DNA from: an uncultured Bacteroidales bacterium
GTDB lineage: Bacteria > Bacteroidota > Bacteroidia > Bacteroidales > UBA4417
DNA: 64,000 nucleotides
Direction of reading: 5' to 3'
Assembly: GCA_903879715.1 (NCBI GenBank)
Contig: CAIRMR010000096.1
Location: 60,305-124,304, forward strand
A program made the translations under genes and the position numbers. Shown in pieces: positions 1 to 10,278 of the stretch; position 1 is the stretch's first letter; each line of letters begins with the position of its first letter. Below the pieces are notes generated by a model. That model ran no database searches. It worked only from the letters and a program-made list of their open reading frames with translations, and was not told the origin of the DNA.

Positions 1-2343
1 TTTGTAGTTGTCGGCAGCCGGAATCCAAAGTTAAGTAAACTGGAAACACCGGTTCCTGTGGATGTTGTGAATATGATAAAATCGAGAGCTCTTACTCCGC
101 AAAATTCAGCAAATGACATTTTAACCTACCTGATTCCATCTTTTAACTCCAATCGCCAATCCGCATCCGACGGAACCGAACACATTGATCCGGCATCATT
201 AAGAGGCCTTGGCCCTGACCAGGTTTTGGTTTTAATAAATGGTAAAAGAAGGCACACCACTTCATTAGTTAACTATCAGAATACTGTTGGAAACGGTTCG
301 GTTGGAACCGACTTAAGCGCCATTCCTGCTTCAGCAATAAAACGTATCGAAGTTTTACGCGATGGTGCCGCCGCACAATATGGTTCGGATGCTATTGCCG
401 GTGTTATTAACCTGATTTTAAATGATAATATTGGATTTCAGGCAGAAGCAACTTACGGATTAACTTCCCGTAACGATGGACAAACCACAAATTTGAACCT
501 GAATTACGGCGCCAAACTGGGTAAAAAAGGTGGCTTTATCAATCTGACAGCTGAATATAGTAACCGCCAGAAAACAAATCGTTCGCAAAACAATAACCTG
601 ATTATTTTCGATCAATCAGAATATGACAATTATTTTACTTACGATTGGTGCGAAGATCCGGCTGCTGCCCGCCAGATTGATGACGATGCAATTGCGGCTG
701 CTGGTCTTACCCGCGACGATTTTGACTTCCAGGTTGGAGATGCCAAAATTCAGAATATCCAGGGATTCTTAAATTCAACAATCCCGTTAAATAAAAACGT
801 TGAATTGTATTTTTCCGGTGGTTACAGCAAACGAAATGGCATCGGTTTTGGATTCAGGCGTTTGCCAAGTGAAACTTACAACGTTGTTTCCTCATTATTT
901 CCTTACGGATTTCAGCCCGAATTAAAATCCGACATTGCTGATGCTTCATTAATCTCAGGACTACGGTTTAACCTTTCCGACTGGAAATTTGATGTTAGCA
1001 ATACCATCGGCAACAATAACTTCAAATACGAAGTTTCCAATACCAACAATGCTTCGATGGGTGCAAGCAGCCCGACCGTTTTCAACGCAGGAAGTCACTC
1101 GTTTTTACAAAACACATTGAATGCGGATGCTTCCCGCTCGTTTGCAAGTGTTTTCAGCGGACTTAACGTAGCCTTCGGCGCTGAATACCGTTTAGAAAAA
1201 TATCAGATCAAAGCAGGGGAAGAAGCTTCCTATAAGGATGGCGGTGCGCAATCATTCCCGGGATTCTCTCCATTGAATGCAGTGGACGAACAAAGACACA
1301 GCATCGGCCTTTACACAGATGTTGAAGCTGATATTACAAAGAAATTTTTAGTGGGAATTGCAGCACGGTACGAAAATTATTCGGATTTTGGAAATACCAT
1401 AAACGGAAAACTTTCCTCCAGGTATAAAATAACTGATAACTTTTTTGTCCGTGGCTCATTAAGCACCGGTTTCAGGGCACCTTCGTTACAGCAAGCCTAT
1501 TTCAATAATATTGCAACAGATGTTGTGGATGGTAAATTGTTAAATTCCGGTATTTTCAGAACCGACAGTGAACTTGCCAAACAACTGGGAATTCCTGATT
1601 TAAAAGAGGAAACATCAAACAACTACAGCCTTGGTTTTGTTTATACGCCTATCAAGAAGCTAAATATTACCATCGATGCTTACCAGATTAACATCAACAA
1701 CCGGATTATTTTAACCGGTAATTTAGGGAATGATGCTTACGGAGATCCTGTTCCTGAACTACAGGCTTTATTCGCGCAGTACGATGCGCAAACCGGACGT
1801 TTCTTTACCAATGCCATCAATACAAAAACACAGGGTCTGGATTTAGTAATTGACTATACTTTTGCTTTAGCCGGCGGAAACCTGAATGCGTCGCTGTTGT
1901 ACAATTACAACAAGAACACGGTTGATGATCAGTTAAATAATATTCCTGACGCATTTGTTGGCCAGGAGGATGTTTATTTCGGCCCACAGGAAAGAAGCCT
2001 GATTGAAACCAACACACCAAGAAGCAAAGGAACCCTGGCGTTGAATTACGATATTAAGAAATTCACCTTTTTGCTACGAAACACCTATTTTGGCGAAGTT
2101 ACCCGGGATGGATTTCCATTTGGAGTAACTCAGAAACATGCCGGGAAAGTTGTTACCGATCTGAGTGTATCCTATAAAATAACACCAAAAGTCCTGTTTA
2201 TTTTGGGTGCAAATAACCTGTTCGATGTTTTCCCTGATTTACAGGTTTATGAAAACAGTTATTTCGGCGTATTTAAATATGCCCCGGTACAAATGGGAAC
2301 AACAGGCTCATACTTTTTTGGAAGGATAAGTTGCAATCTGTAA
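1..2343 (+). CDS. TonB-dependent outer-membrane receptor, 5' end cut by the window edge
   Basis: The frame is open from base 1, so the gene begins upstream and the Met at base 58 is internal; 780 residues are visible. The N-terminal visible part is a plug domain: it carries the motif IEVLRDGAAAQYGSDAIAG, typical of receptors that take up ligands through the outer membrane with TonB-ExbBD energy. The rest is long, rich in alternating polar and aromatic residues, and matches a 22-strand barrel with YXXD/N-type receptor motifs such as FRAPSLQQAYF. No SusD-like partner follows, so a SusC role is not suggested. The ligand cannot be told from sequence. A strong intrinsic terminator follows the stop codon, so this is the last gene of its transcript. 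Family call is secure; substrate unknown. Confidence 0.93.
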   Translation, partial: FVVVGSRNPKLSKLETPVPVDVVNMIKSRALTPQNSANDILTYLIPSFNSNRQSASDGTEHIDPASLRGLGPDQVLVLINGKRRHTTSLVNYQNTVGNGSVGTDLSAIPASAIKRIEVLRDGAAAQYGSDAIAGVINLILNDNIGFQAEATYGLTSRNDGQTTNLNLNYGAKLGKKGGFINLTAEYSNRQKTNRSQNNNLIIFDQSEYDNYFTYDWCEDPAAARQIDDDAIAAAGLTRDDFDFQVGDAKIQNIQGFLNSTIPLNKNVELYFSGGYSKRNGIGFGFRRLPSETYNVVSSLFPYGFQPELKSDIADASLISGLRFNLSDWKFDVSNTIGNNNFKYEVSNTNNASMGASSPTVFNAGSHSFLQNTLNADASRSFASVFSGLNVAFGAEYRLEKYQIKAGEEASYKDGGAQSFPGFSPLNAVDEQRHSIGLYTDVEADITKKFLVGIAARYENYSDFGNTINGKLSSRYKITDNFFVRGSLSTGFRAPSLQQAYFNNIATDVVDGKLLNSGIFRTDSELAKQLGIPDLKEETSNNYSLGFVYTPIKKLNITIDAYQININNRIILTGNLGNDAYGDPVPELQALFAQYDAQTGRFFTNAINTKTQGLDLVIDYTFALAGGNLNASLLYNYNKNTVDDQLNNIPDAFVGQEDVYFGPQERSLIETNTPRSKGTLALNYDIKKFTFLLRNTYFGEVTRDGFPFGVTQKHAGKVVTDLSVSYKITPKVLFILGANNLFDVFPDLQVYENSYFGVFKYAPVQMGTTGSYFFGRISCNL

Positions 2344-2368
2344 ATCACTTTTTTAAAGAGGCTTAAGT

Positions 2369-2406
2369 ACTTTGTCAAGGCGCAAATCCTTGACAAAGTT
2401 TTTTTT
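2369..2406 (+). terminator. Intrinsic terminator of the TonB receptor gene
   Basis: A 12-bp perfect stem (actttgtcaagg paired with ccttgacaaagt) with a 7-nt loop (cgcaaat) is followed by a run of eight T. It lies 26 nt after the receptor stop codon. Confidence 0.92.
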
Positions 2407-2682
2407 AGTTTTCGGTTAATAGAATCGGTTTTGTAGGACAGAAGACCGAAGTAATGCTAACCTGATTTACAAATTACCCCATGGGGATAAGTGGATTACT
2501 GGTAATTACCAAACAAAAGAACAAAAGAAAAGCACAAATTAGCTTTCAGGAGAGTTTTCGTTATCCGTTATCCGTCTTCCGACTTCCGACTTCCAACTTT
2601 CAACTTCTGACTTCTGACAATCTGACAATCTGAATTGATTCACTAACAATAGAATACCTTATTCTAACACCGCCGCACTAAA
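2407..2682. other. Intergenic stretch with polypyrimidine low-complexity repeat
   Basis: No gene is seen. Bases 2559-2633 hold a run of short imperfect repeats (ttatccg, cttccgactt, ttctgactt, acaatctg). It is the reverse-complement form of the polypurine tract after metH (9018-9140) and of short pieces at 9236-9265. Such tracts are common between genes in this phylum. No clear promoter for the downstream permease was found. Confidence 0.6.
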
Positions 2683-3972
2683 GTGAAAAAAATCACCTGG
2701 ATTACTGCCACAGCCCTAGTGGTTTCAAATATGATTGGAACCGGAATTTTTACTTCCTTAGGCTACCAGGTTGCCAGTTTAACAAATACCTATACCATAA
2801 TTTTACTTTGGTCTATCGGCGGTGTTTTAGCTTTGTTCGGGGCGTTTTGTTATTCAGAATTAGGGAATTACTATAAAGAAACCGGTGGTGATTACATATA
2901 TTTATCACGTGGATTTCATCCTGTATTCGGATACCTGAGCAGCTGGGTTTCGCTGATAGTCGGCTTTTCAGCACCCGTTTCCCTGGCGGCTTTGGCTATG
3001 AGTAAATACCTGCAGATTTTCGGACTGGGATTAGGGAAGGGATTTGCGATAGGAGTTATTATTCTGATCGCTATTTCGCAATCATTCAGTTTAAGAACGA
3101 GTAGTGATTTTCACAACCTGTTTACGCTGCTGAAAGTTGTATTTGTTTTAGCATTGATCGGCCTGGGTTTATACATTGCGCCTGATGCTGTGAATGCGCT
3201 AAATTTTAGTACAAGCTGGAAACATGAAGTGCAGATGCCCGAATTTGCCAGTTCACTTGTATTTGTTGCTTTTGCTTATACCGGTTGGAATTCGGCCTCC
3301 TATATTGTTGGTGAAATTAAAAATCCTAAAAAAAATCTCCCAAAATCGCTTATTATAGGAACCTTGTTTGTGACATTGGTTTATGTTTTTATCAATTATG
3401 TTTTTCTGAAACATGCATCAATACTTTCGCTGGTTAACCAGGAAGATGTAGCTTCAATTGCATCAAAAGGTTTCCTGGGATTGAACGGCGCGAAATGGGT
3501 AAGTTTCTTTATTGCATTACAATTAACGGCTACAATAAGCGGATATTTATGGATTGGCTCAAGGGTAAGTTTTGCCACTTCAAAGGAAAATAAGCTGTGG
3601 AGTTTTATGAATAAATCAAAAAATGATATTCCTTACCTGGCGCTTTGGATTCATGCTTTTATCGCAATCGTAATAATTTTGACAGGCGAATTTGAACAGA
3701 TTTTCATTTATGCATCATTTCTTCTTCAAATATTAAGTACCATTGCTGTAGCAACCGTTTTTACAATCCCTTCCCTTAAACGGCAGATTTTCAAAGGAAA
3801 ATATTTCTGGATTTTCCCTGCTGTATTTTTAATCTTTGGGGTGTATATTTGCTACTTCACCTTTGTTGCTCACCCTAAGGAAAGCCTGGTCGGATTATCA
3901 ACCATAGTATTAGGTTTGATTGCTTATTCATTCGACACGAAACTTTCAACTAAATCGGATATCATCTTGTAG
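2683..3972 (+). CDS. APC-family amino-acid permease
   Basis: A 429-residue, very hydrophobic protein with about 12 predicted membrane helices, the usual size of the amino acid-polyamine-organocation family. Residues 16-23 read NMIGTGIF, the TM1 motif that forms the substrate backbone-binding loop. Helix 6 has the FAYTGWNSASYIVGEIKNP region typical of the LAT/YkbA-like branch. It would import or exchange an amino acid across the inner membrane; the substrate is not readable. The start is a GTG directly followed by a lysine-rich N terminus, chosen because no upstream ATG fits. It stands alone between the terminator and the SAM-hydrolase gene 64 bp downstream. Confidence 0.9.
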   Translation: MKKITWITATALVVSNMIGTGIFTSLGYQVASLTNTYTIILLWSIGGVLALFGAFCYSELGNYYKETGGDYIYLSRGFHPVFGYLSSWVSLIVGFSAPVSLAALAMSKYLQIFGLGLGKGFAIGVIILIAISQSFSLRTSSDFHNLFTLLKVVFVLALIGLGLYIAPDAVNALNFSTSWKHEVQMPEFASSLVFVAFAYTGWNSASYIVGEIKNPKKNLPKSLIIGTLFVTLVYVFINYVFLKHASILSLVNQEDVASIASKGFLGLNGAKWVSFFIALQLTATISGYLWIGSRVSFATSKENKLWSFMNKSKNDIPYLALWIHAFIAIVIILTGEFEQIFIYASFLLQILSTIAVATVFTIPSLKRQIFKGKYFWIFPAVFLIFGVYICYFTFVAHPKESLVGLSTIVLGLIAYSFDTKLSTKSDIIL

Positions 3973-4036
3973 CCGTGGATAGCAGAACAAATCATATACC
4001 TGCCTGGAAACTTTTATAAATCCCTAATTAAAATCA

Positions 4037-4945
4037 ATGTTTATGAAACAAATCATCACTTCACTGTTAATCTTGCTGGTTGCATTTCAACTGACAGCAC
4101 AAAATAAAATTGTTGTTTTCCAAACCGATTTCGGGCTAAAAGACGGTGCTGTATCTGCGATGAAAGGTGTAGCTTCAGGTGTTTCGCCCGATTTAAAATT
4201 ATTCGATCTCACCCATGAAATTCCGGCTTACAATATTTGGGAAGCCGCTTACCGCCTTGTACAAACAGCGCCGTACTGGCCAACCGGGACTGTTTTTGTT
4301 TCGGTGGTTGATCCTGGAGTGGGCACCGACCGGAAATCGGTTGTATTAAAAACAAACAGCGGTCATTTTTTCGTTACACCCGATAACGGCACGCTTACTT
4401 TGGTTGCCGAAAGTTTAGGTATTACCGAAATCAGGGAAATTGACGAAGCTGTTAATCGCAGAGCCAATTCCGAAAAATCATACACTTTCCATGGTCGCGA
4501 TGTTTATGCGTACACAGCCGCCAGGCTTGCAGCGGGTGCAATTACTTTCGAACAGGTTGGCAAAGAATTGCCCAAACAAGTGGTGAGCATCCCTTATCAG
4601 AAAGCAGTTCTTGAAGGGAAAAAACTTAAAGGCAACATTTCAATTCTCGATATTCAATACGGAAATATCTGGACGAATATCCCTGCCGAATTAGTTAAAC
4701 AACTCAATCCTAAATATGGGGATCTGTTGCATGTACTTATTTATCATAACAAAATTAAAGTTTACGAAGGCAATGCACCTTACAGTCAAACCTTTGGAGC
4801 AGTTGCAAAAGGGAAGCCATTATCCTATCTGAACAGCCTGATGCAATTATCGTTCGCGTTAAACCAGGATAGCTTTGCCAAACTTTTTAAGATTGAAAGT
4901 GGAAACAACTGGAATGTAGAAGTTACTGTTATCCCAAAACAATAA
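4037..4945 (+). CDS. Exported SAM hydrolase / SAM hydroxide adenosyltransferase (DUF62)
   Basis: A 302-residue member of the DUF62 / SAM chlorinase-fluorinase fold family. The known non-halogenating members split S-adenosylmethionine with hydroxide into adenosine and methionine. Family motifs are all visible: QTDFGLKDG (Asp31), DPGVGTDRK, PDNGTLT, FHGRDVYAYTAA, and the C-terminal ILDIQYGNIWTNIP. The first 21 residues form a clean signal peptide (Lys, a hydrophobic core, then LTAQ), which would place the enzyme outside the cytoplasm, where SAM is not expected. A start at the second ATG (4043) is equally possible and keeps the signal. It lies upstream of the SAM-riboswitch-controlled metH gene, so a link to SAM or methionine turnover is plausible, but its real substrate is unproven. 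Confidence 0.9.
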   Translation: MFMKQIITSLLILLVAFQLTAQNKIVVFQTDFGLKDGAVSAMKGVASGVSPDLKLFDLTHEIPAYNIWEAAYRLVQTAPYWPTGTVFVSVVDPGVGTDRKSVVLKTNSGHFFVTPDNGTLTLVAESLGITEIREIDEAVNRRANSEKSYTFHGRDVYAYTAARLAAGAITFEQVGKELPKQVVSIPYQKAVLEGKKLKGNISILDIQYGNIWTNIPAELVKQLNPKYGDLLHVLIYHNKIKVYEGNAPYSQTFGAVAKGKPLSYLNSLMQLSFALNQDSFAKLFKIESGNNWNVEVTVIPKQ

Positions 4946-5140
4946 TATATCGTTGTGCGTTAATCAAGCTTATCTATGAAAAATTCAAATATGCATCAAA
5001 CAAAAGCATACCAATCTGATTTACAGAGAACTAAAAATTAAAACATACCCTAATAAAATCCAGCTGAAGGCATGCACTAAAATATCTATACTTTCTTATC
5101 TTTGCATCTTCAAATATTCCTTTCACATTAAGGAGGTTTG
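4946..5140. other. AT-rich intergenic region upstream of the metH leader
   Basis: No gene is supported here. It contains the putative metH promoter at its right end. Nothing else stands out. Confidence 0.5.
5097..5104 (+). promoter_or_regulatory. Putative -7 box of the metH transcript
   Basis: TATCTTTG matches the Bacteroidota -7 consensus TAnnTTTG and lies about 37 nt before the riboswitch P1 stem, a fitting place for a leader RNA start near 5110. No good -33 TTG box was found at the usual spacing, so support is moderate. Confidence 0.5.
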
Positions 5141-5248
5141 AGTTATACAGAAGGGGGGAGAGAACAGGCTCCGTGAACCCCTGGCAACCACCGCCATACG
5201 GTGTGTAAGGTGCCAATACCTGCTTCGCCTTTGGTGGAGATTATAATT
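5141..5248 (+). promoter_or_regulatory. SAM-I (S-box) riboswitch aptamer
   Basis: The conserved S-box core is present: ggggggagagaacaggctcc, then gtgaacccctggcaacca, a P3 hairpin (caccg, loop, cggtg), then aaggtgccaatacctgc. P4 is a 7-bp stem (cttcgcc with ggtggag, bases 5223-5239). P1 can form from 5141-5147 and 5242-5248 (7 bp, one G-U). SAM-I aptamers bind S-adenosylmethionine and turn down methionine genes when SAM is plentiful. Its place directly before metH fits. The expression platform is less clear: a hairpin at about 5250-5293 (arms aacaca and tgtgtt) and a longer one at 5303-5340 lie between aptamer and start codon. Confidence 0.93.
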
Positions 5249-5302
5249 AAAACACACTCCTGCTCCCGGAATACGGAGAAACTGAATGTGTTGAGTTAAA
5301 AC

Positions 5303-5340
5303 TTCTGTACGGCTACTTTGTTTAAGTAAGCAGTGCAGAA
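5303..5340 (+). promoter_or_regulatory. Hairpin next to the metH start (candidate expression platform)
   Basis: Arms ttctgtac/gtgcagaa (8 bp, one U-G) and gctactt/aagtaagc (one bulge) close a short loop. It ends 14 nt before the ATG and has only a short A run after it, no T tract, so control of translation initiation is more likely than classical termination. Its switching with P1 of the aptamer is not shown. Confidence 0.5.
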
Positions 5341-5354
5341 AAACATATGAAGCA

Positions 5355-8300
5355 ATGGTTGAAAAGGAAAGTATATATAAGGTTTTAGAAAATCGTGTTT
5401 TAGTGCTGGATGGCGCCATGGGTACTATGATTCAGCGGTATAAACTTAAAGATTCCGATTATCGTGGAGAACGGTTTGCCACACATCCTATCGATCTGAA
5501 AGGCTGCAACGACTTACTTTCACTCACCAAGCCAAATGTAATCAGCGAAATCCACCAGGCTTACCTGGAAGCTGGAGCTGATATTATTGAGACCAATACG
5601 TTTAATGCCACTTCGGTGTCCATGGCTGACTACCAGCTGGAACCAATTGTATATGAAATGAACCTGGCTTCCGCTAAAATTGCAGTAGCTGAAGCTGAAA
5701 AATCCACTTCGCTGAATCCAGACAAACCACGCTTTGTTGCCGGTGCTGTAGGTCCAACAAGCAAAACAGCAAGTATGTCGCCCGATGTAAACGATCCGGG
5801 ATTTCGTGCGGTAAGTTATGATCAGCTTAAAGATTCATATAAAGAACAAATCCGCGGATTGATTGATGGCGGGGTAGATTTGCTTTTGGTTGAAACCATC
5901 TTTGATACACTGAATGCTAAAGCCGCCTTATACGCTATAAATGAAGTACTTGCTGAACGAAACATGCGCCTTCCGGTTATGGTTTCGGGTACAATTACTG
6001 ACGCAAGTGGCCGGACACTATCTGGTCAAACTACTGAAGCTTTTTTGAACTCAGTTTCACATATCGATCTGCTGAGTGTTGGATTTAATTGTTCTTTAGG
6101 TGCTGAACAGCTTAATCCTTTTATTGAAGAACTTTCGAGGAAAGCACCCTTTTACGTAAGTGCTTATCCGAATGCCGGCTTACCGAATCAGTTCGGGGAA
6201 TATGACGAATCGCCGTTGCAGATGGCTCATCATATTCAGCCGATACTTACAAATAAATCGGTAAATATTATTGGCGGATGCTGCGGCACCACGCCTGAAC
6301 ATATCAGGGAACTGTGTAAAGTAGCCGAACAATCTACGCCAAGACATATTCCTGCTATTCCTAAATATTTGCGGCTCAGCGGTCTGGAACCCTTGATGGT
6401 TTTCGAAAACAGCAATTTTATTAACATCGGTGAACGAACCAATGTTTCCGGATCAAAGAAATTTGCCCGGCTCATCCGTGAAGAAAAATACGATGAAGCC
6501 CTTTCAGTTGCCCGTCAGCAGGTGGATTCAGGCGCACAGGTGCTGGATATCAATATGGACGATGCCCTGCTGGATGCCAAACGCGAAATGGTGCGCTATC
6601 TGCACCTGCTTATGGCAGAACCCGAAATTGCCAGGGTACCGATTATGATCGACTCTTCAAAATGGGAAGTGATTGAAGCCGGGTTGAAATGTTTGCAAGG
6701 TAAAGCCATTGTGAATTCCATAAGCATGAAGGAAGGTGAAGACGCTTTCAGGGAACATGCACGTAAAATCAGGAACTACGGCGCTGCCATGGTGGTGATG
6801 GCTTTTGACGAAGACGGCCAGGCCAGCACGCTCGAACGCCGAAAAGAAATCTGCTCACGCGCCTATCATATTCTTGTTGATGAAATCGGGGTTCCACCCG
6901 AAGATATAATTTTCGATCCGAATATTCTTGCCATTGCCACCGGCATTGAGGAACACAATAATTACGCGGTTGATTTTATAGAAACCATTAAATGGATCAA
7001 GCAAAATCTTCCTTATGCAAGGATCAGCGGCGGAATCAGCAACCTCTCTTTTTCCTTCCGTGGCAATGACGCTTTGCGCGAAGCCATGCATTCGGCTTTT
7101 CTGTATCACGCCATAAAAGCCGGTATGGATATGGGAATTGTAAATGCAGGAAACCTGCCTGTTTACGATGATATTCCCGCTGATCTACTTGAACTTATCG
7201 AGGATGTTCTGTTTAACCGCAGGCCCGATGCAACTGAAAGGCTGATCGGTTACGCCTCAAAAATGAAAGCGACTGAGAAAACCGAAGCTGCTGCTAAAGC
7301 CTGGCGTAGTCTCCCGGTTAATGAGCGGTTAACCTATGCTTTGGTTCACGGACTGGATGCTGATGTTGCCACCGATGTTGAAGAAGCCCGTCCACATTTT
7401 GCAAGAGCTCTTGAAGTTATTGAAGGTCCGCTGATGGCCGGAATGAATGTAGTTGGCGACTTGTTTGGAGCAGGGAAAATGTTCCTGCCACAGGTTGTTA
7501 AAAGTGCCCGGGTAATGAAAAAAGCGGTTGCCGTTTTGTTGCCGTACATCGAAGCCGAGAAAATAGTTGGCGAAAATAACAAAGCCGGTAAAATCCTGAT
7601 GGCTACTGTTAAAGGAGATGTTCACGATATCGGTAAAAACATTGTAGGCGTAGTTTTAGGCTGCAACAATTATGATGTGATTGACCTTGGTGTGATGGTT
7701 CATGCCGAGAAAATCCTGGATGCTGCCATCAAAGAAAATGTTGATATTATCGGATTATCGGGATTAATAACACCATCGCTGGAAGAAATGGCATTTGTAG
7801 CTTCGGAAATGGAGCGCCGGGGATTTACGGTTCCTTTGCTTATTGGCGGCGCTACTACCAGCGAAATGCATACAGCTGTTAAGATTGCTCCCGAATATCA
7901 TAACCCGGTTATACACGTTCGTGATGCTTCAAGGGCAACCGGGGTTGTGGCAGCGCTGCTTTCGGCGGATGGCAAAAAACCTTTCATCGATTCGGTTACC
8001 GAAAAATATTCAGCATTACGTCACAAGCACGAAAGCACAAGGGCAGGTGTCACTTATGTGTCGCTCGAACAGGCGCGGGCTAACAAATTCAAAATGGATT
8101 GGAGCAGCTTCAAACCTGTAAAACCTTCATTTTTGGGTGTAAAGCATATCGACAATTATCCTTTGGAAGAAATCAGCAAATATATCGACTGGACTTTCTT
8201 TTTCCATGCCTGGAAAATCAGCGGGAAATACCCGGCTATTTTTGATGATCCCTTGAAAGGTGTTGAAGCACGGAAACTTTTCGATGATGCGCAGGTAATG

Positions 8301-9017
8301 CTGAAGCAGATTATTGAAAAGAAAATGGTACAGGCAAATGGCGTTTTCGGATTTTTTGAGACAAATGCAATTGGTGACAGCATTGAGTTAAATTTGGAAG
8401 GAAACGAAAAAAACATGCTTCATTTCCTCCGCAATGAAGAGGAAAAAGAACCCGGAATTCCAAACCTTTCACTTGCCGATTTTATTGCGCCTAAAGAAAC
8501 CGGGTATAAAGATTACATTGGATTATTTGCCGTTACTGCCGGACTTGGAATCGAGAAATGGGTGAAAGAATATGAAGATGAGAATGACGACTACAATGCC
8601 ATCATGGTTAAAATTCTCGCCGACAGGCTCGCTGAAGCATTTGCTGAACTACTTCATGATAAAGTCCGGAAGGAATACTGGGGCTATGCCAAAGATGAAA
8701 ATCTGACGATTGACGAAATTATCCATGAAGGTTATGCAGGTATTCGTCCGGCTCCGGGTTACCCGGCTTGTCCTGAACACAGCGAGAAAGGCACTATCTT
8801 CGAATTGCTCGATGCCAATAAAACCGGTATTACGCTTACTGAAAATTTCTCTATGTATCCGGCTGCAGCAGTAAGTGGTTATTATTTTGCCAATCCCGAT
8901 TCACAATATTTTGCCATCAGCCGAATCAGCCGCGAGCAGGTTGAAGATTATGCTTCACGAAAGAATTTAACGGTTAAAGAAGTCGAAAGGCTGCTGGCTT
9001 CAAATCTGAATTATTGA
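5355..9017 (+). CDS. metH: Cobalamin-dependent methionine synthase
   Basis: Full-length MetH, 1220 residues. It transfers the methyl group of 5-methyltetrahydrofolate via cob(I)alamin to homocysteine, giving methionine in the cytoplasm. Domains in order: homocysteine-binding barrel (about 1-325) with zinc ligands Cys246 (GFNCSLG) and Cys309-Cys310 ([10 protein letters not shown]); pterin-binding barrel (about 350-620; [18 protein letters not shown]); cobalamin cap and binding domain (about 650-890) with the DVHDIG motif whose His757 is the cobalt ligand; and a reactivation domain (about 900-1220) with [12 protein letters not shown] for SAM binding. The nearby ATG at 5347 is out of frame, so 5355 is the start. 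Expression is under the SAM-I riboswitch. metF follows after a repeat-filled gap of 304 bp. Confidence 0.98.
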   Translation: MVEKESIYKVLENRVLVLDGAMGTMIQRYKLKDSDYRGERFATHPIDLKGCNDLLSLTKPNVISEIHQAYLEAGADIIETNTFNATSVSMADYQLEPIVYEMNLASAKIAVAEAEKSTSLNPDKPRFVAGAVGPTSKTASMSPDVNDPGFRAVSYDQLKDSYKEQIRGLIDGGVDLLLVETIFDTLNAKAALYAINEVLAERNMRLPVMVSGTITDASGRTLSGQTTEAFLNSVSHIDLLSVGFNCSLGAEQLNPFIEELSRKAPFYVSAYPNAGLPNQFGEYDESPLQMAHHIQPILTNKSVNIIGGCCGTTPEHIRELCKVAEQSTPRHIPAIPKYLRLSGLEPLMVFENSNFINIGERTNVSGSKKFARLIREEKYDEALSVARQQVDSGAQVLDINMDDALLDAKREMVRYLHLLMAEPEIARVPIMIDSSKWEVIEAGLKCLQGKAIVNSISMKEGEDAFREHARKIRNYGAAMVVMAFDEDGQASTLERRKEICSRAYHILVDEIGVPPEDIIFDPNILAIATGIEEHNNYAVDFIETIKWIKQNLPYARISGGISNLSFSFRGNDALREAMHSAFLYHAIKAGMDMGIVNAGNLPVYDDIPADLLELIEDVLFNRRPDATERLIGYASKMKATEKTEAAAKAWRSLPVNERLTYALVHGLDADVATDVEEARPHFARALEVIEGPLMAGMNVVGDLFGAGKMFLPQVVKSARVMKKAVAVLLPYIEAEKIVGENNKAGKILMATVKGDVHDIGKNIVGVVLGCNNYDVIDLGVMVHAEKILDAAIKENVDIIGLSGLITPSLEEMAFVASEMERRGFTVPLLIGGATTSEMHTAVKIAPEYHNPVIHVRDASRATGVVAALLSADGKKPFIDSVTEKYSALRHKHESTRAGVTYVSLEQARANKFKMDWSSFKPVKPSFLGVKHIDNYPLEEISKYIDWTFFFHAWKISGKYPAIFDDPLKGVEARKLFDDAQVMLKQIIEKKMVQANGVFGFFETNAIGDSIELNLEGNEKNMLHFLRNEEEKEPGIPNLSLADFIAPKETGYKDYIGLFAVTAGLGIEKWVKEYEDENDDYNAIMVKILADRLAEAFAELLHDKVRKEYWGYAKDENLTIDEIIHEGYAGIRPAPGYPACPEHSEKGTIFELLDANKTGITLTENFSMYPAAAVSGYYFANPDSQYFAISRISREQVEDYASRKNLTVKEVERLLASNLNY

Positions 9018-9140
9018 GAGAAGGCGGAAGAAGGGAAATAGAAAATGGAAAATAGAAAATGGGAGTCGGAAGTCGGAAGACGGAAGTGGGAAGACGGAAG
9101 ACGGAAGTGGAAATAGGGATGCGGGATGCGGGAAGCAGGA
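9018..9140. repeat. Polypurine GGAAGNCGGAAG-type intergenic repeat
   Basis: Imperfect repeats of ggaagacggaagt/cggaagtcggaa and aaaatggaaaatag follow the metH stop at once. Open reading frames here are low-complexity artefacts. The same word family, in the opposite orientation, lies at 2559-2633 and 9236-9265, and the aaatagaaaat part recurs in reverse near 42750-42775. Confidence 0.75.
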
Positions 9141-9321
9141 TTACTATAATGATTAAAACAAATTTCAAATAATTTAAAAAAAACAAAAATGCCGACCGTA
9201 ATTAAAGATTTTATGTTGTGAATAAACCTGGCTCTCTGAGTCTTCCGACTCCGGTCTTCCAACCTCTTTAATTACAAAACAATCCTATCAGAAGAATAAA
9301 ATTTACGAGAAGAACCATCCC
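9141..9321. other. Remainder of the metH-metF gap
   Basis: AT-rich with one more short polypyrimidine piece (9236-9265). No gene, terminator hairpin or clear promoter seen. Confidence 0.4.
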
Positions 9322-10278
9322 ATGAAAGTTACCGAATATATTGCACAGAGTAAAGGAAAAACACTTTTTACATTTGAACTGCTTCCGCCGCTTAAAGGCG
9401 AGAATATCAATTCCATATACCAGACTATTGATCCGCTGATTGAATTCAATCCTTCGTTTATTGATGTTACATACCATCGTGAAGAAGTTATTTTTAAGGA
9501 ACGTGAAGACGGACTTCTTGAGCGTAGAACCGTTCGCAAAAGACCCGGAACTGTTGGTATCACTGCCGCTATAAAATTCAAATATGGAATTGATGTAGTT
9601 CCGCATCTGATTTGTGGCGGATTCAGCCAGGAAGAAACAGAAAATGCTTTGATCGACCTCCAGTTTTTGGGAATAGACAATATTTTACTGATCAGGGGGG
9701 ATAATTTAAAAGGTGAAAAACAATTTAAGCCTCAGCCCGACGGGCACCGCTATGCTGTTGACCTTGTAAAACAGGTTATAAGACTGAATAACGGGATTTT
9801 TCTTGAAGAAGATATCCTGAATCCGGTTCCAACCAATTTCTGTATAGGCGTTGGCGGTTATCCCGAAAAACATCTTGAATCACCTAATCTTGCAACTGAT
9901 TTGCAATATCTGAAAGCAAAAGTGGATGCCGGTGCTGATTATATTGTTACCCAGATGTTTTTTGATAATGCTAAATATTTTGAATTTGAAAAGGCTTGCC
10001 GCGAAACAGGGATCACGGTTCCTATTATTCCGGGATTAAAACCTCTTTCAATGAAATCCCAGCTTTCAACACTACCACGTACATTTTCGATTGATATTCC
10101 GGAGGAACTTGTACTGGCAGTTGATAAGTGTACGGATAATCAGCAGGTAAGGCAGGTTGGCGTTGAATGGGCTATAGAGCAATCGAAAGAACTCATTAAA
10201 TACGGAGTACCTGTTCTTCACTTCTATACGATGGGAAAATCGGATAATATCTGTAAAATTGCAAAGGCGGTTTTCTAA
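9322..10278 (+). CDS. metF: Methylenetetrahydrofolate reductase
   Basis: A 318-residue flavoprotein of the MetF family. It reduces 5,10-methylenetetrahydrofolate to 5-methyltetrahydrofolate, the methyl donor used by MetH upstream. Visible family motifs include FELLPPLKGENI at the N terminus, DVTYHREE, the FAD-site segment NILLIRGDNLKGE, the FCIGVGGYPEKH block, and QMFFDNAKYFEFEKAC. Length is normal. It has the same orientation as metH and probably the same metabolic purpose, but the 304-bp gap leaves open whether it is co-transcribed or under the riboswitch. Confidence 0.96.
   Translation: MKVTEYIAQSKGKTLFTFELLPPLKGENINSIYQTIDPLIEFNPSFIDVTYHREEVIFKEREDGLLERRTVRKRPGTVGITAAIKFKYGIDVVPHLICGGFSQEETENALIDLQFLGIDNILLIRGDNLKGEKQFKPQPDGHRYAVDLVKQVIRLNNGIFLEEDILNPVPTNFCIGVGGYPEKHLESPNLATDLQYLKAKVDAGADYIVTQMFFDNAKYFEFEKACRETGITVPIIPGLKPLSMKSQLSTLPRTFSIDIPEELVLAVDKCTDNQQVRQVGVEWAIEQSKELIKYGVPVLHFYTMGKSDNICKIAKAVF

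Noticed and set aside
8974..9262. Open frames on the - strand over the polypurine repeat after metH
   Set aside because: Translation gives repeated Phe/Arg/Leu/Pro words from low-complexity DNA.
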